Positions 16,479-26,390 of a stretch of DNA of 64,000 bases are shown piece by piece. Every line of letters begins with the position of its first letter. Positions within the stretch are counted from its first letter, which is position 1. A program made the position numbers and the translations under genes. This DNA comes from Clostridium sp. CAG:571 (GTDB lineage Bacteria > Bacillota > Clostridia > TANB77 > CAG-508), in contig HF999519.1 of the NCBI GenBank assembly GCA_000434015.1, positions 159,723 to 223,722 on the forward strand, written 5' to 3'. The notes beneath the pieces were generated by a model, which was not told the DNA's origin, searched no databases, and saw nothing but the letters and a program-made list of their open reading frames with translations.

Positions 16479-18422
16479 ATGTTAAGTAATAATGTTTTTA
16501 TAGAAAATAAACATAGAATAAAAGAAGTCATAACAATAGTAATGATTTTAAATATATTAGTATATTTTGTTTTAGGTATATTAGGTGAAAATAAAGTATA
16601 CGCTACACAAACAAAAGAAAGTGTATCAAGCAAGCTAAATAATTATCCAGGATATGCAGAATTAATTAATAAATTAAGAGCAGCACATCCAAATTGGAAC
16701 TTTACAATTTTTTATACTGGATTAAATTGGAATCAAGTTATAAAAAATGAAACAACAGCATGGCATGGAAGAAATTTAATAAGTTCAAATAAAACTGGAG
16801 ATTGGATTTGTCCTACATGTAATGATAAAAAATATGATAATGGTAGCTGGAGATGTGCATCAGAAGCAACAGTATCTTATTATATGGATCCAAGAAATTT
16901 TTTAAATGATACAGATATTTTTCAATTTGAACAGTCTGTTTATAATTCTTCAATACATAGTGTAGATGGAGTTATGAGTATGACAAGTGGTTCATTCTTA
17001 GCAGGAAGAGAAAATGCAGAAGCAATGATAGAAGCATGTAAAAGGGTGAATATAAATCCATATCAAGTAGTTGCAAGAATATTACAAGAACAAGGGAAAA
17101 ATGGTTCAACTATGAGTAGAGGAAACCAAGGGTATTATAATGTATTTAATGTTGGTGCTTCAGGAAATACATCAGCACAAATTATTGCAAATGCAACAAC
17201 ATATGCAAGAAATAGTGGATGGAATACTTTGGCAAAATCAATAGTTGGAGGAATAGATTTTTTGAAATCTAAATATATTGGAATAGGACAAAATACTTTA
17301 TATTTACAAAAATTTGATGTTGATAATAGTGATGGAAGCTTATATTACCACCAATATATGCAAAATGTTTCAGCAGCAATAACTGAGAGCTATACTGTAA
17401 AAAATGTATATCAAAGAATGGGAACAATAAATAATAGTGTTAGTTTTTTAATACCTGTTTATGAAAATATGCCAAATGAAAAATGTCCAATACCAGGAAC
17501 TCAGGGAGTTGTTACTCAAAATGTAAAAATAAAAGGTAGCAATATAAACATAAGAGAAAGTAAAAGTACAAGTTCTAATATTTTAGCAACTTTAAATTCT
17601 GGAGATATAATACTTAGAATAGAAGTAGCAAATGTAAAAGAAAATGGATATTACTGGGATAAAGTAGTTTTATCAGATGGTAGAAAAGGTTATGTTTCAA
17701 ATGCATATGTAGAAAAAATAAATGATGTAACAAACTGTAATGATAGTGTAATAGCAAATACTGATGTTAATTTAAGAAACGGACCAGGAACCAATAATAC
17801 GGCTGTAATTACAACATTAACAAATGGCCAGGCACTAACAAGAATTGAAACAGGTAAATATAATGGACTTGATGGATATAATTGGGATAGAGTAAAATTA
17901 TCAGATGGAAGACAAGGGTATTTAGTAAGTTCATATATAAGTAAAGCAGGAGAAAATAATGGAGGAACAACAACGAGTGAACTTGTAAAGGTAATTTGTG
18001 GTTCTGGATTAAAAGTTAGAGAGTCTCCTAGTACAGGTGCAAATGTAGTAACATATCTTAATAAGGGGGATATAATAACTAGAATAGAGAAAAATTCTTC
18101 AAACGCAAATGGATATGTGTGGGATAAAATAGTTACAGGAACAGGTGTTACAGGATATATTGCAAGAGGAGATAGTAAAGAAAGCTATATAGAGGTGGTT
18201 TCAAATAATAATAACAACAATAACAATAATAACCAACCAGCATCAGAGAGAGAATGTGATATAGATGGAAATGGAGTTGTTAATTCAGGAGATTTATATC
18301 AAGTAATAAAATTTTTAAAACAAAATACAAATGGATATGATAAAAAATATGATGTTAATAAGGATAATAAAGTTAATTCAAGTGATTTATATCAAATTAT
18401 ATTATATTTAAGGCAACATTAA
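16479..18422 (+). CDS. Secreted N-acetylglucosaminidase with SH3 and dockerin domains
   Basis: 647 residues with AGAGGAGG upstream. An N-terminal membrane/signal segment (about residues 18-40, ending YAT) is followed by a glucosaminidase domain (about 55-330): RAAHPNWNFTIFYTGLNW, the catalytic-region block VVARILQEQGKNGS, and YYNVFNVGASG, typical of endo-beta-N-acetylglucosaminidases of the LytD/GH73-like group. Three bacterial SH3 repeats follow (each with NIRES-, NLRNG- or KVRES-type starts), then an Asn-rich linker, then a C-terminal dockerin-like pair of calcium loops (DIDGNGVVNSGDLYQVI and DVNKDNKVNSSDLYQII). It hydrolyses peptidoglycan; the dockerin could dock onto a cohesin protein such as the one at 26855-27475. 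Confidence 0.85.
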   Translation: MLSNNVFIENKHRIKEVITIVMILNILVYFVLGILGENKVYATQTKESVSSKLNNYPGYAELINKLRAAHPNWNFTIFYTGLNWNQVIKNETTAWHGRNLISSNKTGDWICPTCNDKKYDNGSWRCASEATVSYYMDPRNFLNDTDIFQFEQSVYNSSIHSVDGVMSMTSGSFLAGRENAEAMIEACKRVNINPYQVVARILQEQGKNGSTMSRGNQGYYNVFNVGASGNTSAQIIANATTYARNSGWNTLAKSIVGGIDFLKSKYIGIGQNTLYLQKFDVDNSDGSLYYHQYMQNVSAAITESYTVKNVYQRMGTINNSVSFLIPVYENMPNEKCPIPGTQGVVTQNVKIKGSNINIRESKSTSSNILATLNSGDIILRIEVANVKENGYYWDKVVLSDGRKGYVSNAYVEKINDVTNCNDSVIANTDVNLRNGPGTNNTAVITTLTNGQALTRIETGKYNGLDGYNWDRVKLSDGRQGYLVSSYISKAGENNGGTTTSELVKVICGSGLKVRESPSTGANVVTYLNKGDIITRIEKNSSNANGYVWDKIVTGTGVTGYIARGDSKESYIEVVSNNNNNNNNNNQPASERECDIDGNGVVNSGDLYQVIKFLKQNTNGYDKKYDVNKDNKVNSSDLYQIILYLRQH

Positions 18423-18441
18423 TAAAAAACGGAGGATAAAA

Positions 18442-20046
18442 ATGAAAAAAGTATTTTATAAAATAGGATTAATAATGTTTTTTGCAATTGCTTATTTGCT
18501 TATCAGTAACTCTACCAGCAATGCAGCAACAGCAGGAATTTCAGCAAGCAGTAGAAGTGTTAGTGCAGGAGATAGTGTTAGTATTAATGTATCTGTTAAT
18601 GCTATTGCATGGAATTTAAAAGTTAGTGGATCTGGAGTATCAGATTCAATTGTTGGAGGAAATTTAGATGAATTAGCTAATAAATCAACAAGTAAGTCAT
18701 ATAAACTAAATACTTCTACTCCAGGAACTTATACAGTTAACTTATCAGGAGATGTAACTGATGCAAGTGGAACAACTACAGATGTGTCATCATCTGTAAC
18801 TGTACAAGTATCAGCAAAATCAAATGCAGATTCAAATGATAATAAAGGAAATACGGGAAATACAGGAAGTACAGATAAAAAAAATGAAGAAAAAACTACA
18901 GAACCAACTTTTTCAACAGTAAACCAAACTGTATATTCTACAACAGAAGGCATAAATGTTAGAAGTAGCTATAGTACATCAAGCAGTAGTGTTGGAACTT
19001 TAAAAAAAGGAGAATCTGTTACAAGAATAGGTGTATCAAATAATGGGTGGAGTAAAGTTAAATATAATGGAGCAATTGCATATATTAGTAGCAGTTTATT
19101 AACAACAACAAAACCTGAAGAAGAAGATAAATCTGATGTTAAAGCACTAAAATCTTTAGTAATAAGTCCAGGAACTTTATCTCCAGAATTTAATGCTGAA
19201 ACAACAAAATATACAATGTCAGTTGGAGCAGATGTTGATAAACTAAACATAGAAGCTTTATTAGAAGATGAAAAATCAAAATTATCAATTTCAGGAAATG
19301 ACAGTTTGGAGATGGGAGAAAATACTGTAAAAATAGTTGTTACAGCTGAAGATGGAACAGCAAGAACGTATACAATAATAGTTACTAAAGAAGAACAAGA
19401 ACAAATTAAATTATCAACTTTAACTATTAAAGGAGTAGAATTAGATCCTAAATTTGATCCATCAGTGTACGAATATACAGTAGAAGTAGATAGTAGTGTA
19501 TCAAAATTAGATATACAGGCTCTATGCGATGTAGAAAATGCTACAGTAGAAATATTAGGTAATGAAGATTTAACTATAGGTGAAAATACTATAACTATAA
19601 TGGTAAAATCAGAAGATGGAAAACAAAATGTAACATATCAAATAGTTGTAAATAAAACAGATAAAGCTGCTATAACTCAGAATACTACTAACACAGATGA
19701 TAATATGAAATATATTATTGTGGGTGGAGTTTTAGGAACAATATTACTTATAATAATTATTGTATTAATAGTAAAAAAAGTAAGAAAAAATAAATCTGAT
19801 GATGGAATAGAATTAAACTTCATGGACGATATAAAAAAGATGGACGAAGGTGAAGATAAATTAGATTTTTATAAACAAGATAGTAATGATAATAAGTCTA
19901 AGGAAGATTATAAAGATGATGGATACATAGAAATGAATACTAATTCTAGTATAAAAACAAATAAACTATATAATATAGAAGATGAAGTCGATTTTAGTGA
20001 TGTTGATAAAGATAAAAAAAGAAGAAAAAAAGGTAAACATTTCTAA
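18442..20046 (+). CDS. Surface protein with SH3b and cadherin-like domains
   Basis: 534 residues, 20 nt after the glucosaminidase and likely in one operon. A signal peptide (residues 1-29, SNAATA) is followed by an Ig-like strand-rich region, an SH3b domain (about 165-220: GINVRSSYSTSSSSVGTLKK), and two cadherin-like beta-sandwich repeats (about 235-315 and 322-405, each ending TYTIIV- or TYQIVV-like). Then comes a membrane helix (YIIVGGVLGTILLIIIIVLI) and a highly charged cytoplasmic tail. It is a wall-binding membrane protein that probably assists the adjacent hydrolase. The RBS is CGGAGG; its CGG lies outside the coding frame. Confidence 0.75.
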   Translation: MKKVFYKIGLIMFFAIAYLLISNSTSNAATAGISASSRSVSAGDSVSINVSVNAIAWNLKVSGSGVSDSIVGGNLDELANKSTSKSYKLNTSTPGTYTVNLSGDVTDASGTTTDVSSSVTVQVSAKSNADSNDNKGNTGNTGSTDKKNEEKTTEPTFSTVNQTVYSTTEGINVRSSYSTSSSSVGTLKKGESVTRIGVSNNGWSKVKYNGAIAYISSSLLTTTKPEEEDKSDVKALKSLVISPGTLSPEFNAETTKYTMSVGADVDKLNIEALLEDEKSKLSISGNDSLEMGENTVKIVVTAEDGTARTYTIIVTKEEQEQIKLSTLTIKGVELDPKFDPSVYEYTVEVDSSVSKLDIQALCDVENATVEILGNEDLTIGENTITIMVKSEDGKQNVTYQIVVNKTDKAAITQNTTNTDDNMKYIIVGGVLGTILLIIIIVLIVKKVRKNKSDDGIELNFMDDIKKMDEGEDKLDFYKQDSNDNKSKEDYKDDGYIEMNTNSSIKTNKLYNIEDEVDFSDVDKDKKRRKKGKHF

Positions 20047-20061
20047 AATGACATATAAAAT

Positions 20062-20112
20062 AAAAATGGCTATAAAATGAAATTAACTAAAAATAAAAAT
20101 ATAGCCATTTTT
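20062..20112 (+). terminator. Intrinsic terminator
   Basis: AAAAATGGCTATA pairs with TATAGCCATTTTT, followed by T-rich sequence, after the surface-protein operon. Confidence 0.8.
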
Positions 20113-20212
20113 ATTTTTATAGAATTTATAAAAAATAGAGTGAGGGATTTTTATAAAAGTGATTGAATTTTAGAAAAAATATGTTAGAATAAAAGTATAT
20201 TAATATATAAAT

Positions 20213-20288
20213 GCTTCTATAGCTCAGTTGGTAGAGCAACAGATTCGTAACCTGTAGGTCGCCAGTTCGATTCTGGCTAGAAGCTCCA
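20213..20288 (+). tRNA. tRNA-Thr(CGU)
   Basis: 76 nt with encoded CCA. Loop TTCGTAA, anticodon CGT, reads ACG. Acceptor and T arms are fully paired. The last pair of the anticodon stem (31-39) is an A-C mismatch, which is unusual. The discriminator is T. Confidence 0.92.
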
Positions 20289-20299
20289 ATTTTGAAATC

Positions 20300-20333
20300 A
20301 ACTTACAGACTTAATTGTGTGTAAGTTTTTTCA
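20300..20333 (+). terminator. Terminator of tRNA-Thr
   Basis: An AACTTAC/GTAAGTT stem followed by six Ts, 11 nt after the CCA. It resembles the terminator of the variant tRNA-Gly. Confidence 0.8.
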
Positions 20334-20475
20334 TAAAAAGTGCAAAAAAGTATTTAACAAATATAGAATCATTTAATATTCAATTAAACATTGTTTTTTT
20401 TTATGTCTAATTATTTTAGATAAAAAATGAAATAGAAAAATATGTGTAATAAATAGGTAAAAGGAGATTTTGTTT

Positions 20476-21219
20476 ATGAATAAAAAAATTAAAAACATAT
20501 TAAAATTTGTAGTACCAATAATCATAGTTTATTTAATTATTAGTTCAATATATATTTTTGCTCATATAGGTATTGGAACTGCACAAAGTTTAGGATGTAA
20601 GGAAATTAATAGAGCTACAAATATATTACGAGTTTTTATGGGATTACCAAGTACGCAATCTGCTTATATGGGAGTAGATCAGACATATTTGATACAAGTT
20701 GCCATAAAAATTGTTATAGCGGTAGTTCTTTTGATTTTTTATCCAAAAGTGAGTGAAAAAAATAATAGAAAATGGACTATTATAGCAATACTAGTATTAA
20801 TAGTAACTACATTGTGTATAGGAGTTAAAGTAATAAAAAATAATATACAGGTAGATGGAGAAGTAGAAGGAAAATATACAGGGTACCAATTAATTTTAAG
20901 AGCTGATTATGGAGGCTCTGGAATAGCTGGTCAAGATTTAAGCAGTGGAACGATTATAAAAGTATATAATGTCAATGATAATGATACTTTTTTTGAAGAC
21001 ATATTTGGAGGAATATGGGAACTTAATATTGAAAATACTTCAGAAAAAGGAAGTACAATTCTTAAAATTAATCAAATAGGAGAAGAGAAAATAGAAATAG
21101 AATATAAAGATAAGAAATATACAGCAAAATATGGTGAGATAATTAAGATACCTTCCAATATATCTGTAGAAGATGGAATAAACTATTATTATACAATACA
21201 ATTTTGTAAATACAAATAG
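20476..21219 (+). CDS. Membrane protein of unknown function
   Basis: 247 residues from the ATG at 20476 (AAGGAG nine nt upstream). Three hydrophobic segments lie in the first 125 residues: KFVVPIIIVYLIISSIYIFA, IKIVIAVVLLIFYPK and TIIAILVLIVTTLCIGVK. A soluble C-terminal half (about 130-247) follows, rich in strands and with glycine turns, probably outside the cell. No family is recognised. It is monocistronic, between tRNA-Thr and a terminator at 21291-21325. Confidence 0.5.
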   Translation: MNKKIKNILKFVVPIIIVYLIISSIYIFAHIGIGTAQSLGCKEINRATNILRVFMGLPSTQSAYMGVDQTYLIQVAIKIVIAVVLLIFYPKVSEKNNRKWTIIAILVLIVTTLCIGVKVIKNNIQVDGEVEGKYTGYQLILRADYGGSGIAGQDLSSGTIIKVYNVNDNDTFFEDIFGGIWELNIENTSEKGSTILKINQIGEEKIEIEYKDKKYTAKYGEIIKIPSNISVEDGINYYYTIQFCKYK

Positions 21220-21290
21220 ATTGTTAAATGCTTGAAAATATAATATTTTAAGATAAAAAAGAACATGTTTTTAGGCGTAAAATTTATATA

Positions 21291-21325
21291 AAAACTAGAT
21301 CCTAAATAAGGACTCTAGTTTTTAT
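21291..21325 (+). terminator. Intrinsic terminator
   Basis: AAAACTAGA pairs with TCTAGTTTT, with a TCC/GGA inner pairing, followed by a T-rich tail. Confidence 0.75.
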
Positions 21326-21373
21326 TTTTATAATGTTAAAATAATTAAAGAATAGTTTATAAAAAGAAAATAC

Positions 21374-21402
21374 TTGACATTAACAAACAAATGTTTTAAT
21401 AT
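21374..21402 (+). promoter_or_regulatory. Promoter of the ORF6N gene
   Basis: TTGACA, 17 bp, TAATAT, 24 bp before the ATG. Confidence 0.75.
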
Positions 21403-21425
21403 ATATAACTAAAAGGAGCTACAAT

Positions 21426-22319
21426 ATGAGAAAAAAACAATTGATATGTCAAGAAAAATTCTTAAATAAAGATATAAAAAATTTAATATATACAATAAGA
21501 GGGATGCAAGTTATGTTAGATAGTGATGTCGCAAATCTTTTTAAATATACTACTAAAAACATTAATAAAAGTGTAAAAAACAATGCAGAGAAATTTCCTG
21601 AATATTATTGTTTTCAACTTACAACAAAAGAATATAATTTTCTAATAACTAGAAGATATAACATAACCAAAATTGGAAGATCTAATAACAGAAAGTATTT
21701 ACCATATGTATTTACTGAATATGGAATTACTATGCTTGCGGCATTATTAAAAAGTGAGGTAGCAGTTAATATAAGTATAAAAATTGTAAATACATTTATG
21801 CAAATGAGAAAAAATTTTTCTGAAAATAATCAAGTATTTGAAAGATTAACGAGCTTAGAATATAAATTATTAGAACAGGAGAAAAAAATAAATAATATTT
21901 TGGGTGATCTGAAATTTGAAGAAAATATTAAACAAAAAATATTTTTTAAAGGCCAAATCTATGATGCATATAGCATTATTATTGATATTATAAAGAGTGC
22001 AAATAAAAAAATATTAATAATAGATAATTATATTGATGATAATGTACTAAAAATGTTATCTAAAAAGAAAAAAGATGTAGAAGTAACTATTTTAACATCA
22101 ATTAAAAGTAATATCGAAAAATTGGATATAAAGAAGTTTAATAAAGAATATCCTATTCTTAAGCTTGAAAAAACCAATAAATTCCATGATAGATTTATAA
22201 TAGTTGATAATAAGGAAATGTATCATTTAGGTGCATCAATAAAAGACTTAGGGAAAAAATGTTTTGGAATTAATAAAATAGAAGATGTAAAAATTGTTGA
22301 AAAAATTATTAATTTATAA
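21426..22319 (+). CDS. ORF6N DNA-binding domain protein with PLD-like C-terminus
   Basis: 297 residues. The N-terminal half is an ORF6N domain: YTIRGMQVMLDSDVANLFKY, then NKSVKNNAEKFPEYYCFQLT and YVFTEYGITMLAALLKS. This domain is found in phage antirepressors and chromosomal relatives. A coiled linker (about 130-175) leads to a C-terminal region with LIIDNYIDDNVLKMLS and FHDRFIIVDNKEMYHLGAS, a single phospholipase-D-like H-x(n)-D motif (HDRFIIVD). A DNA-binding sensor fused to a PLD-like effector suggests a phage-response or regulatory role. It is monocistronic with its own strong promoter. Confidence 0.8.
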   Translation: MRKKQLICQEKFLNKDIKNLIYTIRGMQVMLDSDVANLFKYTTKNINKSVKNNAEKFPEYYCFQLTTKEYNFLITRRYNITKIGRSNNRKYLPYVFTEYGITMLAALLKSEVAVNISIKIVNTFMQMRKNFSENNQVFERLTSLEYKLLEQEKKINNILGDLKFEENIKQKIFFKGQIYDAYSIIIDIIKSANKKILIIDNYIDDNVLKMLSKKKKDVEVTILTSIKSNIEKLDIKKFNKEYPILKLEKTNKFHDRFIIVDNKEMYHLGASIKDLGKKCFGINKIEDVKIVEKIINL

Positions 22320-22464
22320 ATAAAAATATTAAAAAGCTAGTTAGAAATAACTAGTTGCTACTTTTACTATTTTATGCTATACTAACAAAGGTAATTAATC
22401 AAATAATTATTAGTTAAAAATAAAAAATATTTAATATTATGTACAAAAGGACGGAGGAAATTGA

Positions 22465-23370
22465 ATGGGCTTTTTTAGTAAATTAAAAGAAGGTTTAAGC
22501 AAAACAAAAAATTCTTTTAATGAGAAGATGAACAATGTTTTTAGCAATTTTAGAAAAGTTGATGAAGAATTACTAGAAGAATTAGAAGAAGTGCTAATTA
22601 TGTCAGATGTTGGAGTTGAAACATCACTAAAAATTATAGATAATTTAAGAACAAGAATAAAAAGGGAAAAAATAGAAGATGAAGAAGGGGTAAAAAAAGC
22701 TCTTAGAGAAGAAATTAAAAAAATATTTGATGATGTTCAAGAAAATAATGAAGAAAAGAGCAAGCCATCAGTTATATTGGTCGTTGGAGTTAATGGTGTT
22801 GGAAAAACTACATCTATTGGTAAAATTGCCAATAGACTAAGGCAAGATGGTAAAAAAGTAGTAATTGCAGCGGCAGATACTTTTAGAGCAGCAGCGGTAG
22901 AACAATTAGAAATATGGGCAGATAGAGCAGACTGCGATATTGTGAAAAGAAAAGAAGGTTCAGATCCAGCGTCTGTTGTATATGATGCTATAAAAGTTGC
23001 AAAAGAAAAAAATGCAGATATATTAATATGTGATACAGCAGGAAGATTACATAATAAAAAATATTTAATGGACGAATTAGAAAAAATAAAAAAAGTAATA
23101 GATAAAGAACTACCAGATTCATCTAAAGAAGTTTTAATGGTGTTAGATGCAACAACAGGACAAAATGCAATCTCACAAGTTAAGGCTTTTAAAGAAACTG
23201 TAGATATTAATGGAATAATATTAACAAAATTAGATGGAACAGCAAAAGGTGGAGCTATAATAGGAATTGTATCTGAAAATAATATACCTGTTAAATTTAT
23301 TGGAGTTGGAGAACAAATAGATGATATGGAGAAATTTAACAGTGAAGATTTTGTTAAAGCTTTAATATAA
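22465..23370 (+). CDS. ftsY: Signal recognition particle receptor FtsY
   Basis: 301 residues; a short FtsY with the NG domain and little acidic extension. The N domain is at about 1-95. The G domain has the P-loop GVNGVGKTTSIGKIANRL, DTFRAAAVEQLEIWADR, DTAGRLHNKKYL, TKLDGTAKGGAII, and the closing GVGEQIDDMEKFN. It binds the SRP-ribosome complex at the membrane and hydrolyses GTP to release nascent membrane proteins to the translocon. Its RBS is ACGGAGG (the CGG is upstream of the start). The GCGGCA and GCGGTA stretches inside the gene are GCG codons, not codon-aligned CGG. The next gene follows 13 nt later. Confidence 0.97.
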   Translation: MGFFSKLKEGLSKTKNSFNEKMNNVFSNFRKVDEELLEELEEVLIMSDVGVETSLKIIDNLRTRIKREKIEDEEGVKKALREEIKKIFDDVQENNEEKSKPSVILVVGVNGVGKTTSIGKIANRLRQDGKKVVIAAADTFRAAAVEQLEIWADRADCDIVKRKEGSDPASVVYDAIKVAKEKNADILICDTAGRLHNKKYLMDELEKIKKVIDKELPDSSKEVLMVLDATTGQNAISQVKAFKETVDINGIILTKLDGTAKGGAIIGIVSENNIPVKFIGVGEQIDDMEKFNSEDFVKALI

Positions 23371-23383
23371 AATAGGAAGGTTA

Positions 23384-26263
23384 GTGATAAAATTGGAAGA
23401 AAATAATAATGTAAAAACAGAACAACCAAACAATATAAAAAAAGCAGAAAAAAGCAATAAAAAACAAAGAAACAAAAGAAATATTTTAGTAATAATAGCA
23501 TGTGTTATATCTTTAATAGTAGCATATGTATTATTTAGAGGTTCATACCTAGAAACCTTAGAAATAGGCGATAATTATATTAATATATTTTGGCAAAATA
23601 TAAAATATATGTCAATTACTTTGATTATTAACTTTTTTATTGTATATACTATGATATATTTGACAACTAATAAGATAAAAACAACATTAAAGGATTTCTT
23701 TAAAGCAGAAAATAAACAGGTGCCAAAGTTACCTAATAAGTCTATATCATTTATATTAGGAATTCTAGTAAGTGCATTTACATCAAAATTTATATTAGGA
23801 AAAATTTTATTGTGTTTTAATGCGACTTTATTTGGAGAAACAGATCCTGTGCTTGGATATGATATTGGGTATTTTATATTTCAAAAACCGTTTATAGAAT
23901 TAGTTATAATGTATTTTTTAGTTGCAATAGTTGCGCTTTCAATATATTCAGCAATTTATTATATTGCTAGTTTTAATATTTATTTTGAAGGAATAGATAG
24001 ACAAACTCTAAGAAAAAGTGCAATATTGAAACAATTAACTAAAAATATAAAAATATTTGCAATTTTAATTGCAGCATTTGTTTTTATAAAAACACAAGAT
24101 GTAGGATTACAAAAGTTCTTGAATATTAAAGATGATTCAAATACTTATTCGCTAGTAGGAGCCGGATTTACAGATGCAACTATAAAATTATGGGGATATA
24201 GAATACTTAGCATTGTTATTATAGTTTCAGTATTTATGGCAATAAAAGCCTTTTATGATGGGAAAATAAAAAAAGTTATTACATCAATTGTTATAGTACC
24301 ATCATACATAATAATATTATTAATTGTTACTATAGGATTTAATATAATTTTTGTTAATTCAAATGAACTTGATAAAGAAAAGAAATATATACAAGCAAAT
24401 ATAAATTATACAAAGAATGCATATGGAATAAATATAGAAGAAGTTAATGTGGAAAATGGCGGAACGATAACAGAAGAATCTGTAAGCAAGAATGCTGATT
24501 TATTAAATAATGTAGCAATTGTAAGTAAAGATATTGTTCTTAAAGATTTAAAGGGGTCACAAACAAGTAAAGGATACTATTCTTATAGAGATACTAAAAT
24601 AGGCAAATATACAATAAATGGAAAAGATAAATTAGTATATGTTTCACCAAGAGAAATTGTAAGTAGTAATGGAACATATAATAATAAAACATATGAATAT
24701 ACTCATGGATATGGAGCAATAATTACATCAGCTTCAACAACTAATAATAGTGGAAACTTAGAACATATTCAAAAAAGTTTTGAAAATACGGATGAAGCTA
24801 TAAAGATAACAGAACCAAGAATATATTTTGGATTAGAGACAAATGATACTGTTGTTACAAATAGTAGCACAAAAAAAGAATTTGATTATCCTAATGTAGA
24901 TTCAAGTAGTGCAGATAACGCAGAGAATACATATAATGGACAGGCAGGATTAAGTTTGAATTTTTTAGATAGAGTTATTTTATCAATAAAAGAGGGAAAT
25001 TTAAAATTAGCACTTACTGGTGATGTTACAAGTGAGAGTAAAATATTAACTAATAGAAATATTATAAATAGAGCAAAAAAGATTATGCCATATTTAACAT
25101 ATGATGAAAATCCATATATGGTAGTGAATAATGAAGGAAAATTAATTTGGGTATTAGATGCATATACAACTTCTAATGAGTATCCATATTCACAAAGAAC
25201 TATATTAAATCAAAACTCAGTGGCAAAAACAGAAATAAATTATATCAGAAATTCTGTAAAAATTTTAATAGATAGTTATGATGGAACTATGAAGTTTTAT
25301 ATAACAGATAGAACAGATCCTATAGCAATGGCATATAGAAATATTTATCCAGATCTATTCGAAGATTTAGAAGAAACAATTCCAGAAGATATTAGTAGTC
25401 ACTTTGTGTATCCAGAATATTTATATAAAATTCAGGCAGAAGTGTTAAAAAGATATCATAACATACAACCTGATGTATTATATAGAAATGATGATGTATG
25501 GGATATAGCTACACATAATACTGGAAAAGTATTAACAAAAACAGGAACTGAAATAGAACCATATTACACAATGTTAAAAACAAAAGATAGTGAAAGTTCT
25601 ACATTGGGATTAGTTCTACCATATACACCATATGATAAACAAAATGTTATTTCATATTTAGTTGGAACATATGATGAAAATGGAAAAGCAAGATTAACTA
25701 CATATAAATTCCCAGATGATAGTAATGTACTAGGACCAATGCAATTAGATACCCAAATAGAACAAGATGAAACAATTTCTAAAGATATAGAAAGTTTAAA
25801 TGTAAATGGAACAAAAATTACTAAAAATATGGTGATAGTTCCTATTGATGATACATTATTATATATAGAACCTATCTATCAACAATATATTAATGAGGAA
25901 AATGCACTTCCAACATTAAAGAAAGTAGTTGTTGCATCTGGAAATAAGGTAGCAATAGGTAATAATTTTAAAGAAGCATTAACAAATTTGGTATCAAGAT
26001 ATGCAGTTGATATTGAAGTTGAAAATACAGATAGTGTTGAAGATTTAGTAACAGCTATTGTAAAGGCAAATAAAAATTTACAAACTTCTACTAACAACAA
26101 TGACTGGGAAATGGTAGGAAAAGATATGAAAAAATTACAAGATTTAATAAATAAATTAGAAGTTGTAAAAAAAGAAGAGGATGAAAAACAAAATGAAATT
26201 TTAAATCAAACTAAAAATAATACAGTAGATAATACAGTTTCAAATAATAATTCTGTACAATAA
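23384..26263 (+). CDS. UPF0182-family integral membrane protein
   Basis: 959 residues with a GTG start after AGGAAGG. Seven or so helices fill residues 28-330, including PVLGYDIGYFIFQKPF, a conserved UPF0182 block. A large extracellular domain follows with EPRIYFGLETND, NGQAGLSLNFLDR, RDTKIGKYT-like motifs and DRTDPIAMAYRNIYPDLF. The C-terminus is a Lys/Asn/Gln-rich tail. The family is widespread in gram-positives and its function is not established. It is in the same direction as ftsY, 13 nt away. Confidence 0.9.
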   Translation: MIKLEENNNVKTEQPNNIKKAEKSNKKQRNKRNILVIIACVISLIVAYVLFRGSYLETLEIGDNYINIFWQNIKYMSITLIINFFIVYTMIYLTTNKIKTTLKDFFKAENKQVPKLPNKSISFILGILVSAFTSKFILGKILLCFNATLFGETDPVLGYDIGYFIFQKPFIELVIMYFLVAIVALSIYSAIYYIASFNIYFEGIDRQTLRKSAILKQLTKNIKIFAILIAAFVFIKTQDVGLQKFLNIKDDSNTYSLVGAGFTDATIKLWGYRILSIVIIVSVFMAIKAFYDGKIKKVITSIVIVPSYIIILLIVTIGFNIIFVNSNELDKEKKYIQANINYTKNAYGINIEEVNVENGGTITEESVSKNADLLNNVAIVSKDIVLKDLKGSQTSKGYYSYRDTKIGKYTINGKDKLVYVSPREIVSSNGTYNNKTYEYTHGYGAIITSASTTNNSGNLEHIQKSFENTDEAIKITEPRIYFGLETNDTVVTNSSTKKEFDYPNVDSSSADNAENTYNGQAGLSLNFLDRVILSIKEGNLKLALTGDVTSESKILTNRNIINRAKKIMPYLTYDENPYMVVNNEGKLIWVLDAYTTSNEYPYSQRTILNQNSVAKTEINYIRNSVKILIDSYDGTMKFYITDRTDPIAMAYRNIYPDLFEDLEETIPEDISSHFVYPEYLYKIQAEVLKRYHNIQPDVLYRNDDVWDIATHNTGKVLTKTGTEIEPYYTMLKTKDSESSTLGLVLPYTPYDKQNVISYLVGTYDENGKARLTTYKFPDDSNVLGPMQLDTQIEQDETISKDIESLNVNGTKITKNMVIVPIDDTLLYIEPIYQQYINEENALPTLKKVVVASGNKVAIGNNFKEALTNLVSRYAVDIEVENTDSVEDLVTAIVKANKNLQTSTNNNDWEMVGKDMKKLQDLINKLEVVKKEEDEKQNEILNQTKNNTVDNTVSNNNSVQ

Positions 26264-26390
26264 AGGAAAGTTTACTTTAAATATTTGACAAAAAATCCAT
26301 AACAAGTATAAAATATAAATGTAAACCTAAGTAAGGGATTGCAAGTAGTATTTTACCCACAGTAGCTTTATTAAGGAGGGACATTGTGTT

